A stretch of 58,451 nucleotides of DNA from Acidiluteibacter sp965660325 (lineage in GTDB: Bacteria; Bacteroidota; Bacteroidia; Flavobacteriales_E; Vicingaceae): the NCBI GenBank assembly GCA_965660325.1, contig CBFHZL010000005.1, positions 1 to 58,451 of the forward strand, read 5' to 3'. Shown here piece by piece: positions 1 to 7,217 of this stretch. Every line of letters starts with the position of its first letter. Position 1 is the stretch's first letter. The position numbers were made by a program, and so were the translations under genes. The notes beneath the pieces are model-generated. The model was given only the letters and a program-made list of their open reading frames with translations, did not search any database and had not been told where the DNA came from.

Positions 1-396
1 ACTTTGTTTAAAAACGATGATCAAATACGGAGCGATCTCCAGAAATGGTTTTTGCCAATTGGTGTCGAATTTCGCCAGATCGTCCAACCATTCTTCACTC
101 ATTCTACCGTTGTAGTTCTCAAATTCTTCTTTTTCTGCTGCTACTCGTATTTGCTTCTTTATTTCTGGGTTGCTGACCACACAGAATGTCCAAGGCTGCT
201 TGTGTGCACCTGATGGTGCCGTAGAAGCAGTCAGTATTAATTGGTGGATTACTTCTTTGGGAATTGGTTTGTCGGAGAATTCTCTTACGGAGCGTCGCGT
301 ATTCATTACTTCGTAGAAATCACTAGCCCGCTTTTTCATTTCGGCTGTTGATATTGAAGTATAGTTTAGTGAGTGAAACTTTTCTTTCGCTGTCAT
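1..396 (-). CDS. Iodotyrosine-deiodinase-like nitroreductase-fold flavoprotein (3' end outside window)
   Basis: The first 132 residues of an FMN-dependent nitroreductase-superfamily protein are visible; the rest lies beyond base 1. The start is the ATG at 394-396. Residues 33-37 (TRRSV) and the block TAPSGAHKQPWTF (60-72) are the usual FMN-contacting segments. The next stretch resembles animal iodotyrosine deiodinase (IYD): from memory, IYD uses a Glu, a Tyr four residues later and a Lys 21 residues after that Tyr to clamp the halotyrosine zwitterion. Here E91, Y95 and K116 sit at exactly that spacing, and N113-W114 precede the Lys as in IYD. IYD-type enzymes reductively remove halogen from mono- or dihalotyrosine, and bacterial homologues are known. 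The alternative is a general nitroreductase, which would not be expected to keep this lid. The gene is divergent from purN. Confidence 0.8.
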   Translation of the reverse strand, partial: MTAKEKFHSLNYTSISTAEMKKRASDFYEVMNTRRSVREFSDKPIPKEVIHQLILTASTAPSGAHKQPWTFCVVSNPEIKKQIRVAAEKEEFENYNGRMSEEWLDDLAKFDTNWQKPFLEIAPYLIIVFKQS

Positions 397-495
397 ACTG
401 TTAAATTATTATCTTGACAAGATACTGACTTTCCACGAGTGCCATAAAAAGGTGAATAAAATCTTGCTTCATCCATAATAACAATGAAATTGCTT

Positions 496-503
496 TATTT
501 TTG
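496..503 (+). promoter_or_regulatory. -7 promoter element of purN
   Basis: TATTTTTG fits the Bacteroidota -7 consensus TAnnTTTG and lies 12 bases before the purN ATG, so the leader would be very short. No good TTTG -33 box is seen at the normal 19-21 base spacing. Confidence 0.5.
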
Positions 504-515
504 CCCAAAAAAGAT

Positions 516-1085
516 ATGGCAAACATTGCAATATTTGCTTCAGGAAGCGGGTCGAATGCAGAACAGCTTATCAAGTATTTTAAAGATACCGATGATGAAG
601 TTAAGCTAGTCATCACTAATCGACGTGGAGCCGGAGTAGTGCAGCGTGCAGCAAATCTCGGAGTGCCTTGCCATTATTTCAGTAAGAGTGAATTTGATCA
701 GTGTGAATCCGTCATCCAGTTGCTTAAAAGTCATCAGATTGACCTTGTTGTGTTGGCTGGATTTCTATTGAAAGTAACGCCGCCTTTAATAACAGCTTTC
801 CCCGATCGGATCATTAACCTACATCCATCGCTTTTGCCAAAATACGGCGGCAAAGGTATGTATGGTGCACATGTGCATGAAGCGGTATTGGCAGCTTGTG
901 AGCCTGAAAGTGGAATTACTATACACTTGGTAAACGAGCACTTCGATGATGGACGAATCTTGGCGCAACATCATGTAGGAATAGAGAAAGGGGATGATGT
1001 AGCTGCGTTGAGTAAAAAAATCCAGCTATTGGAACATGCTCATCTTCCAGAGGCAATAAAGAATTATTTGAGTGAGTTAGGTTAA
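516..1085 (+). CDS. purN: Phosphoribosylglycinamide formyltransferase
   Basis: This is the third step of purine synthesis: transfer of a formyl group from 10-formyl-tetrahydrofolate to GAR. The protein has 189 residues, normal for the single-domain enzyme. The N-terminal ASGSGSN loop (8-14) binds the phosphoribosyl group. NLHPSLLP (101-108) supplies the catalytic Asn101 and His103, and the FDDG segment supplies Asp144. I chose the ATG at 516 over the in-frame TTG at 501 because the product then begins MANIAIFASGSG, as PurN proteins usually do, and because 501 falls inside the -7 element. It stands alone, divergent from the flavoprotein gene and about 60 bases before the dCMP deaminase gene. 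Confidence 0.95.
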   Translation: MANIAIFASGSGSNAEQLIKYFKDTDDEVKLVITNRRGAGVVQRAANLGVPCHYFSKSEFDQCESVIQLLKSHQIDLVVLAGFLLKVTPPLITAFPDRIINLHPSLLPKYGGKGMYGAHVHEAVLAACEPESGITIHLVNEHFDDGRILAQHHVGIEKGDDVAALSKKIQLLEHAHLPEAIKNYLSELG

Positions 1086-1149
1086 TGTTGCTTCAACCAT
1101 TCGTCATAAAATTATAAACCGACTCCTTTAGGATGTTTACATTTACGAT

Positions 1150-1596
1150 ATGAAGATTAAATACGAAAGCCCTTCCAAACAATTGAGGTACGATACTGCT
1201 TATTTGCGTATGGCTCGGGAATGGGCCTCACTTTCGCATTGCAGTAGAAAACAAGTAGGCGCTTTAATCGTTAAAGATAGTATGATCATTTCTGATGGTT
1301 ACAATGGTACACCTACCGGATTTGATAATTGCTGTGAAGATGATAATGGAGAAACACATTGGTACGTGTTACATGCAGAGGCCAATGCCATTTTAAAAGT
1401 GGCGAAGTCGGCAAACGATTGCAGAGGAGCTACTTTATACATTACGCTATCGCCGTGTAAAGACTGTGCAAAATTAGTATTACAAGCCGGTATTTCCAGG
1501 GTGGTCTATCAGAAAGCATACAAAGATGATAGAGGAATTCATTTTTTAAAACAGGCAGGAGTAGAAACGATTCAAATCAACGATTTAGATGAATAA
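1150..1596 (+). CDS. dCMP deaminase (ComEB-type cytidine/deoxycytidylate deaminase)
   Basis: A zinc-dependent deaminase of 148 residues. It would convert dCMP to dUMP, feeding thymidylate synthesis. The zinc site is complete: H75-A-E77 carries the ligand His and the proton-shuttle Glu, and PCKDC at 102-106 gives Cys103 and Cys106. An extra Cys/His-rich stretch (C60-C61 to H70) is typical of dCMP deaminases and argues against a cytidine or guanine deaminase. The last 8 bases overlap the start of the downstream protease gene, so the two are probably co-transcribed and translationally coupled, although their functions are unrelated. Confidence 0.9.
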   Translation: MKIKYESPSKQLRYDTAYLRMAREWASLSHCSRKQVGALIVKDSMIISDGYNGTPTGFDNCCEDDNGETHWYVLHAEANAILKVAKSANDCRGATLYITLSPCKDCAKLVLQAGISRVVYQKAYKDDRGIHFLKQAGVETIQINDLDE

Positions 1597-3208
1597 TAAT
1601 TATAAACGCATCATCCTCTTTTTACCTATTATTTTGGCACTGGTATTAGCGGGCGGTATTTTTATTGGTAAACAAATGGTTGGTGCTGGGTCTATAGATC
1701 TTTCAAACCATGGTAATGGGGATATGTCCTCTAAGCTCAATCAGGTTATGCAGTATATTGATCAAGACTATGTGGATACTGTTGATCTCGAGGAACTATC
1801 TAATTCTGCCATTACGGAGTTGTTGCAATCGTTAGACCCTCACTCGTATTATATCCCTGTAGAAAAATACGATGCCGTAAACGATCCGCTAGAAGGTAAT
1901 TTTGATGGGATAGGAGTAGAGTTTCGTATTACTGATGATACCATCATGATTGTTAATCCACTTGGTGGAGGGCCTTCTGAGAAGTTGGGCATTATGGCAG
2001 GCGATCGTATTGTGAAAGTAGACACTACTGCTGTGGCAGGAGTTGGTGTCAACAATCAGATGGTAATGAAATTACTAAAGGGCCCGAAGGGTACGAAAGT
2101 AAATGTGGCGATCTTACGACCAGGTCAAAAAGATCTTTTAGATTTTACCATTACACGAGATAAAATTCCCTTGCATAGTGTCGAGTCTGCTTATCTGTTG
2201 GATGAGCAAACGGGCTATATTAAAATAACTCGATTTGCTAAGAATACGCACGAAGAATTTTTGGCTGCAGCCAAAAAGCTGCGTGAAAACGGTATGAAGA
2301 ATATTATCGTGGACCTTAGGAATAATGGCGGAGGTTTTTTGACTTCGGCTACCCAGCTAGCGGATGAATTTTTAAGGAAGAATAAAATGATTGTGTACAC
2401 TGAAGGGAAATCCCGTCCTAAGCAAGAGTTTTATGCTACATCAAGAGGAAATTTAGAGGAAACACCTGTTGTTATTTTAGTAAATGAGGGGTCAGCATCT
2501 GCAAGTGAGATTTTGGCAGGAGCCATACAAGATAATGATAGAGGATATGTTGTTGGTCGGCGCTCTTTTGGAAAAGGCTTAGTGCAAGAAGGTATTCAGT
2601 GGCCTGATGGATCAGCAATTCGTTTAACGGTAGCTCGCTATTTTACCCCAACGGGTAGAAGCATCCAAAAATCCTATGAGGATGGGTTGGAAGCTTATAA
2701 TAATGAAGCTTACGAACGATTCAGCACAGGAGAGATGCAGTCAGAAGATTCAATTCATTTTGAGGACTCATTAAAATTCGTAACTCCTGGAGGTAAGGTT
2801 GTATACGGAGGTGGTGGTATTATGCCAGATGTATTTGTGCCGGTAGACACCGCAGATGTTAGTGACTATTTTGGTCGTCTTAATTATCGCGGTATTTTCT
2901 TTCAGTTTGGTTTCGAATATGTTGATCAGCACAGAGGTGCGCTTACGGATAAGTATGGAAGCCCTGAGGATTATATCAATCAATTTACGGTGGATTCACA
3001 ATTGATTCAAGAGTTTGTAGCCTTTGCTGCCGATAAAGGAATTGAGAAAGATGAGGAGGGTTTGTTGCTTTCGCTCAACTTGATTAAAAATAGAATCAAA
3101 GCAACCGTTGGTCGAAACGTATATGGAGAAGAGGTCTTTTATCCGGTAGTCAATGAAATGGATACCACGATAAAAGCGGCTTTAAAGGTACTTAACAAAA
3201 AAGCCTGA
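1589..3208 (+). CDS. C-terminal processing peptidase, S41 family (CtpA/Prc-type)
   Basis: A periplasmic serine protease of 539 residues that trims or degrades envelope proteins from the C-terminus. Residues 9-30 form one hydrophobic segment acting as signal or anchor. A PDZ domain lies at about 105-185, with the carboxylate-binding GIGVEF loop at 107-112. The S41 catalytic core follows, with the Ser-Lys dyad S304 (in GSASASE) and K329 (in FGKG); the 25-residue spacing equals that in E. coli Prc. The C-terminal third is the extension common in Bacteroidota CtpA proteins. The start overlaps the dCMP deaminase gene by 8 bases, and the TGA stop lies inside the terminator stem. Confidence 0.92.
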   Translation: MNNNYKRIILFLPIILALVLAGGIFIGKQMVGAGSIDLSNHGNGDMSSKLNQVMQYIDQDYVDTVDLEELSNSAITELLQSLDPHSYYIPVEKYDAVNDPLEGNFDGIGVEFRITDDTIMIVNPLGGGPSEKLGIMAGDRIVKVDTTAVAGVGVNNQMVMKLLKGPKGTKVNVAILRPGQKDLLDFTITRDKIPLHSVESAYLLDEQTGYIKITRFAKNTHEEFLAAAKKLRENGMKNIIVDLRNNGGGFLTSATQLADEFLRKNKMIVYTEGKSRPKQEFYATSRGNLEETPVVILVNEGSASASEILAGAIQDNDRGYVVGRRSFGKGLVQEGIQWPDGSAIRLTVARYFTPTGRSIQKSYEDGLEAYNNEAYERFSTGEMQSEDSIHFEDSLKFVTPGGKVVYGGGGIMPDVFVPVDTADVSDYFGRLNYRGIFFQFGFEYVDQHRGALTDKYGSPEDYINQFTVDSQLIQEFVAFAADKGIEKDEEGLLLSLNLIKNRIKATVGRNVYGEEVFYPVVNEMDTTIKAALKVLNKKA

Positions 3209-3227
3209 ATCAATTAAGATTCAGGCT
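3202..3227 (+). terminator. Hairpin terminator of the deaminase-protease operon
   Basis: AGCCTGAATC (3202-3211) pairs perfectly with GATTCAGGCT (3218-3227) around a 6-base loop, with A-rich sequence on the left and CTTTATGT on the right. It contains the stop codon of the protease gene and can serve the opposite-strand lipoprotein gene too. Confidence 0.7.
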
Positions 3228-3250
3228 CTTTATGTGTTTAGCGAGGTTGA

Positions 3251-3487
3251 TTAGTTCATCACTTCTTCAACTTCCTCAGTAGTTTCTTCCATAGTAGAAT
3301 CAACTGCTGCCGCTGTAGAGTCCATAGCTACTTCTACTTCTTCAGTAGCTTCTTCCATAGTCTCTTCCATTTCGTTCATCATTTCAGTTGCCTCTTCTTG
3401 AACATCATTGTTTTCAGTTGAAGCACCACCACAAGCATAAAAACCCATAGCTGAAACAAAAATCATTGCTGCGAATACTTTTTTCAT
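3251..3487 (-). CDS. Small, highly acidic putative lipoprotein
   Basis: A protein of 78 residues. A short basic and hydrophobic signal (1-18) ends at FYACGG. Cys19 is the likely lipidation site, although Phe at -3 makes the lipobox weak. The mature part is almost entirely Glu, Met, Thr, Ala and Val, with repeated units such as EEATEEVE, MDSTAAAVDST and MEETTEEVEE, and no recognisable fold. Small acidic lipoproteins of this style occur widely in Bacteroidota; their function is unknown to me. A good promoter lies upstream (3524-3531), so it is a single-gene unit. It is convergent with the protease operon. Confidence 0.7.
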   Translation of the reverse strand: MKKVFAAMIFVSAMGFYACGGASTENNDVQEEATEMMNEMEETMEEATEEVEVAMDSTAAAVDSTMEETTEEVEEVMN

Positions 3488-3523
3488 CTTAATTTACTTT
3501 AAAAAAACGGTTATATATTTTTG

Positions 3524-3553
3524 CAAATATAGATAAATTAACATAGCAACAAA
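3524..3553 (-). promoter_or_regulatory. Promoter of the acidic lipoprotein gene
   Basis: Read on the minus strand, TTTG (3550-3553) is followed after 18 bases by TATATTTG (3524-3531). This is a good match to the Bacteroidota TTTG-N19-21-TAnnTTTG promoter. Confidence 0.6.
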
Positions 3554-3981
3554 ATATTGAAAAATATATTATTTTGTTTTTCAATTACTTTTAATTGTTT
3601 ATTGGTCAGTATTTTAATTTCTATTTGATGGTGTTATATGGCTACTTTTACTTGTAAGGCTTCACCATTGCCGATTTCGCAATTGATAAAATAGGCACAA
3701 TAACCCGCTGCAAGTGATGTTTATTGAGGTGAAATGGAATGGGGTCTTCGTTTTTGTCCGACTTTTTGTAGGGTTCAAAGAACTTTATGATTTTGTATAA
3801 AATTCAGCTATTTCATGGATCGTTTTACATCAACTCTAAGGGTTCAAAAAAATTCAAAGTTGTAAGTACTTTGAAGCTCAATATTTGTTCTTTTATTTCA
3901 AGGCTTTAGTAAGGATAAAGTTAGTTCTATCCGAATAGTATTAATCTTCGTTAAACGCCTTATAATTATACGGTGGCATGC

Positions 3982-4012
3982 TTTTAATTCTGTGGCCTTA
4001 GTATTACCTTTG
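3982..4012 (+). promoter_or_regulatory. Promoter of the superoxide dismutase gene
   Basis: TTTT (3982-3985) and TACCTTTG (4005-4012) are spaced by 19 bases. The -7 element is perfect and the -33 box is one base off. The leader would be about 30 bases. Confidence 0.55.
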
Positions 4013-4047
4013 GTAAAAATCAACTATTAACACATAAAAAATATAAT

Positions 4048-4653
4048 ATGGCTTTTGAATTACCAAAACTACCTTATGCATATGATGCATTAGAACCACA
4101 CATTGATGCTAGAACCATGGAAATCCACCATAGCAAGCATCATAATGGATATACTAACAACTTAAATAATGCAATTGAGGGAACAGAATTGGCAGGCAAA
4201 TCAATCGAAGATATTCTAGCGAATATTTCTAAGCATTCAACTGCAGTAAGAAATAATGGTGGTGGATTTTATAACCACTCTTTATTTTGGAATATCATGG
4301 GGCCAAATGCAGGTGGCAACCCATCAGGTAAGTTGGCTGAAATGATCAATGATGCTTTTGGATCGTTTGATGCATTTAAAGATGCTTTTTCTAAAGCAGC
4401 AGCAACACAATTTGGTTCAGGATGGGCTTGGCTATGCGTGGAGAATGGAAAACTAGTAGTATGCTCTACACCTAATCAAGACAACCCTTTAATGGATGTA
4501 GTAGAGTGCAATGGAACACCAATTTTAGGAATTGATGTTTGGGAGCATGCTTACTATTTGAACTACCAAAACAGAAGACCTGATTACATCAATGCATTTT
4601 TTAATGTAGTAGATTGGTCTAAAGTGGAAGAAAACATGAATAATGCGCTTTAA
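4048..4653 (+). CDS. Superoxide dismutase, Fe/Mn family
   Basis: A 201-residue enzyme that converts superoxide to oxygen and peroxide. The metal ligands are His27 (in MEIHHSKHH), His77 (NHSLFW), Asp163 and His167 (DVWEHAYY). The second-sphere Gln lies in TPNQD (Gln144), with GGGF just before His77; this arrangement is typical of Mn-type rather than Fe-type enzymes, but Bacteroidota enzymes can be cambialistic, so the metal is not certain. No signal peptide is present, so it is cytoplasmic. The next gene starts at the base directly after the stop. Confidence 0.95.
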   Translation: MAFELPKLPYAYDALEPHIDARTMEIHHSKHHNGYTNNLNNAIEGTELAGKSIEDILANISKHSTAVRNNGGGFYNHSLFWNIMGPNAGGNPSGKLAEMINDAFGSFDAFKDAFSKAAATQFGSGWAWLCVENGKLVVCSTPNQDNPLMDVVECNGTPILGIDVWEHAYYLNYQNRRPDYINAFFNVVDWSKVEENMNNAL

Positions 4654-5073
4654 TTGAAAGCATTTTTTAGAATAATTTTGCCAATCATCATTGGCGTATT
4701 TACAGCAGAAGGAGCAACCGCTTCTTCTGCTGTTTCTATTTCATATCACCAGTTTCAGCAGGTGGAATTAGCCATTCAGCAATTGAATGATGCTGAAGTT
4801 AATCAGTTGTACGATCAACTAAACATTCCACAGGATACGATTGCTCCGGTGAAACACAAGAAACTTAAAGCAGTATTGTTGGGCATTTTTTTGGGGCACT
4901 TTGGTGTGCATCGAATCTATTTGGGCACAAAAGCAAATGTACCTGTTGCTTATTCACTGACCTTGGGAGGTGGATTTGGGCTGTTACCGCTGGTTGATGT
5001 AATTGCGCTAATCGCAACTCCTGATATTTCAAGGTATGAAAATAATAGCAGGTTGATTATGTGGATGAAATAG
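4654..5073 (+). CDS. TM2-domain membrane protein
   Basis: A 139-residue protein beginning at a TTG that directly abuts the sod stop codon, which suggests translational coupling. It has an N-terminal hydrophobic signal (1-24), a soluble stretch of about 45 residues, and then a TM2 domain: basic residues (KHKKLKA), a first TM helix with GHFGVHRIYLG (a hallmark of TM2 proteins), and a second TM helix rich in Gly and Leu. The function of bacterial TM2 proteins is not established. No in-frame ATG gives a better start. Confidence 0.75.
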   Translation: MKAFFRIILPIIIGVFTAEGATASSAVSISYHQFQQVELAIQQLNDAEVNQLYDQLNIPQDTIAPVKHKKLKAVLLGIFLGHFGVHRIYLGTKANVPVAYSLTLGGGFGLLPLVDVIALIATPDISRYENNSRLIMWMK

Positions 5074-5130
5074 GGAGGTTAGGTTTAAAAGGAGCCATTT
5101 TTTCTTATTCTTCACAGTTATCCGATCGCT

Positions 5131-5158
5131 CGGACGTTTTCGTCCGTGTGTGTTTTTT
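5131..5158 (+). terminator. Probable terminator of the sod-TM2 unit
   Basis: CGGACG (5131-5136), loop TTTT, CGTCCG (5141-5146), followed within a few bases by a T6 run. A second GC-rich palindrome, CGCCTG (5168-5173) with CAGGCG (5183-5188), lies just downstream and stands out in this AT-rich sequence. Confidence 0.6.
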
Positions 5159-5320
5159 GTGAAGACTCGCCTGTCCGTCCGGCAGGCGGGAAGTCCGTAT
5201 AAACATCGAAGTATAATTACTTCCTATCATCATTTGTCCTTAGTTAATTTTCAGGTAAGATAGTACTAAGCTAATTATGTTTTATATTTGGACTACAACC
5301 TTGACTAAAATTAATCCACA

Positions 5321-5350
5321 AAAAAAGGAGCTGAACTCAGCTCCTTTTTT
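5321..5350 (-). terminator. Bidirectional terminator downstream of glmS
   Basis: A perfect 14-bp stem (5321-5334 with 5337-5350) starts with A6 and ends with T6 around GGAGCTGA / TCAGCTCC. It serves glmS on the minus strand and would also stop leftover plus-strand transcription. Confidence 0.85.
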
Positions 5351-5366
5351 ATTTTATTGGTAATAA

Positions 5367-7205
5367 TTACTCCACTGTTACCGATTTCGCTAGGTTACGT
5401 GGTTGATCTACGTTACAGCCTCTCATTACCGCTACATGATATGATAACAGTTGCAATGGAATAACCGTAATCAATGGATCAAAGAAGTCATCTACATCAG
5501 GTATTTCAATAACGTGATCTGCAATTTCTTTAACTGCAGTATCACCTTTAGTTACTACTGCTATTATCTTACCATTTCGTGCTTTAACCTCTTGTATGTT
5601 ACTCACAACCTTTTCGTAAGAGTTTTTCTTAGTTGCAATAGCCACTACCGGCATATCGGCGTCAATTAATGCAATTGGACCGTGCTTCATTTCTGCTGCA
5701 GGATAGCCCTCTGCATGGATGTAAGAGATTTCCTTTAATTTTAAAGCTCCTTCTAATGCCACAGGGAAGTTAATTCCTCTTCCTAAGTATAAGAAGTTGC
5801 GTGCGTCTTTATAAATTTCAGAGATATACTCTACAGCAGCATTCGTTTTTAGCACTTCCTCTACCACATTTGGTATATTATTCAGCTCTTGAGATAACTC
5901 TCTGTATCTGCTTTCACTGATTGATCCTTTTTTCTTAGCCAAGGTCAATGCCATTAGCGCAAGGATTGTTACTTGTGCTGTAAATGCTTTCGTAGATGCT
6001 ACGCCAATTTCCGGCCCTGCGTGGGTATAGGAGCCTGCATCAGTTGCTCTTGCAATGGAAGATCCAACTACGTTACAAATACCGTAAATCATGGCTCCTT
6101 TCTGCTTAGCGATTTCTAGTGCCGCTAAGGTATCAGCTGTTTCTCCTGATTGAGAAATTGCGATTACAATATCATCAGAGTTGATAATTGGATCACGGTA
6201 ACGGAATTCGGAAGCATATTCTACTTCTACAGGAATTCGTGCAAGTGACTCAATCATGTACTCACCAACTAAGCCGGCGTGCCACGAAGTACCGCATGCT
6301 ACAAATATGATGCGCTTGGCATTCATAAATTTGTGCTCGTATTCTTCAATACCTCCCATCACTACTTCACCGTTCAGCGTGTTTAGTCGCCCAAGCATAC
6401 TGTTGCGAATAGAAGTTGGTTGCTCGTAGATCTCTTTTAGCATGAAATGCTCATAGCCACCTTTCTCTATGGCCTCAATTTGCATTTCTAATGCAATGGT
6501 ATTTGCTGTCTTTTGTTGATTCTTGATGTTGGTCAACTGAATGTCTTTCCCTTTGGTTAACACAGCAATGTCTTCATCTTCTAAATACAGTACATCCTTA
6601 GTGTATTCAATAATGGGAGTTGCATCAGAAGCTACATAAAACTCATCCTTACCAACACCGATTACTAGTGGGCTACTTTTTTTAGCTACAATAAGGGTGT
6701 CGGGTGTTTCATTGGAAAGAATTACAATGGCATATGCACCAATAACCTCTTTAAGAGCTAGTTGAACTGCCTCCAATAAGGAGCATTCTTCAATTTTCTT
6801 TACTTCTTCTATGAGGTGAACCAATACTTCTGTGTCGGTTTCACTCGTGAATTCGTGGCCTCTATTGATTAGCTCCTTTTTCAGTGAAGCATAGTTTTCG
6901 ATGATACCATTATGAATAATGGCTAGTTTACCATCGTTGGACGAATGCGGGTGTGCATTGACATCATTAGGCGCTCCGTGGGTTGCCCATCTGGTATGTC
7001 CTATTCCAATAGTAGATGTGGTGTTTTGATTGGCTGCAAAATTTTCCAATTCAGAAACCTTTCCTTGCTTCTTGTACAAATTGATATCTGATTCCAAAAG
7101 CGCAACTCCTGCACTATCATATCCTCTATATTCTAATCGCTTTAGTCCCTTAATTAAGATGGGATAAGCTTGCTTTTCGCCAACATAAGCTACAATTCCA
7201 CACAT
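5367..7205 (-). CDS. glmS: Glutamine-fructose-6-phosphate aminotransferase (isomerizing)
   Basis: It makes glucosamine-6-phosphate from fructose-6-phosphate and glutamine, the entry step to peptidoglycan and lipopolysaccharide amino sugars. It has 612 residues, the normal length. The N-terminal Ntn glutaminase starts MCGIVAYVG, with Cys2 as nucleophile. Two SIS isomerase domains follow, with ACGTSWHA and SQSGETADT in the first and GRGINFPVALEG and HAEGYPAAEMKHGP in the second. It closes with the family C-terminus LAKSVTVE. It is the third gene after the GT5-like and DUF4270 genes, 12 bases from the latter. I see no glmS-type ribozyme signature upstream. Confidence 0.97.
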   Translation of the reverse strand: MCGIVAYVGEKQAYPILIKGLKRLEYRGYDSAGVALLESDINLYKKQGKVSELENFAANQNTTSTIGIGHTRWATHGAPNDVNAHPHSSNDGKLAIIHNGIIENYASLKKELINRGHEFTSETDTEVLVHLIEEVKKIEECSLLEAVQLALKEVIGAYAIVILSNETPDTLIVAKKSSPLVIGVGKDEFYVASDATPIIEYTKDVLYLEDEDIAVLTKGKDIQLTNIKNQQKTANTIALEMQIEAIEKGGYEHFMLKEIYEQPTSIRNSMLGRLNTLNGEVVMGGIEEYEHKFMNAKRIIFVACGTSWHAGLVGEYMIESLARIPVEVEYASEFRYRDPIINSDDIVIAISQSGETADTLAALEIAKQKGAMIYGICNVVGSSIARATDAGSYTHAGPEIGVASTKAFTAQVTILALMALTLAKKKGSISESRYRELSQELNNIPNVVEEVLKTNAAVEYISEIYKDARNFLYLGRGINFPVALEGALKLKEISYIHAEGYPAAEMKHGPIALIDADMPVVAIATKKNSYEKVVSNIQEVKARNGKIIAVVTKGDTAVKEIADHVIEIPDVDDFFDPLITVIPLQLLSYHVAVMRGCNVDQPRNLAKSVTVE

Positions 7206-7217
7206 ATAAATCTCTTT

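Larger units (their letters stand above)
3488..4047. other. 560-bp intergenic region between the lipoprotein gene and sod
   Basis: It holds the lipoprotein promoter at the left and the sod promoter at the right. In between lies an 8-bp inverted repeat, TTCAAAGT (3853-3860) with ACTTTGAA (3868-3875), without a T-run. I see no convincing coding sequence or RNA gene. Confidence 0.5.

Noticed and set aside
5131..5188. Possible structured RNA or riboswitch upstream of glmS
   Set aside because: The hairpins lie downstream of glmS and of the TM2 gene, not in a leader, so a terminator and a REP-like palindrome are simpler explanations.
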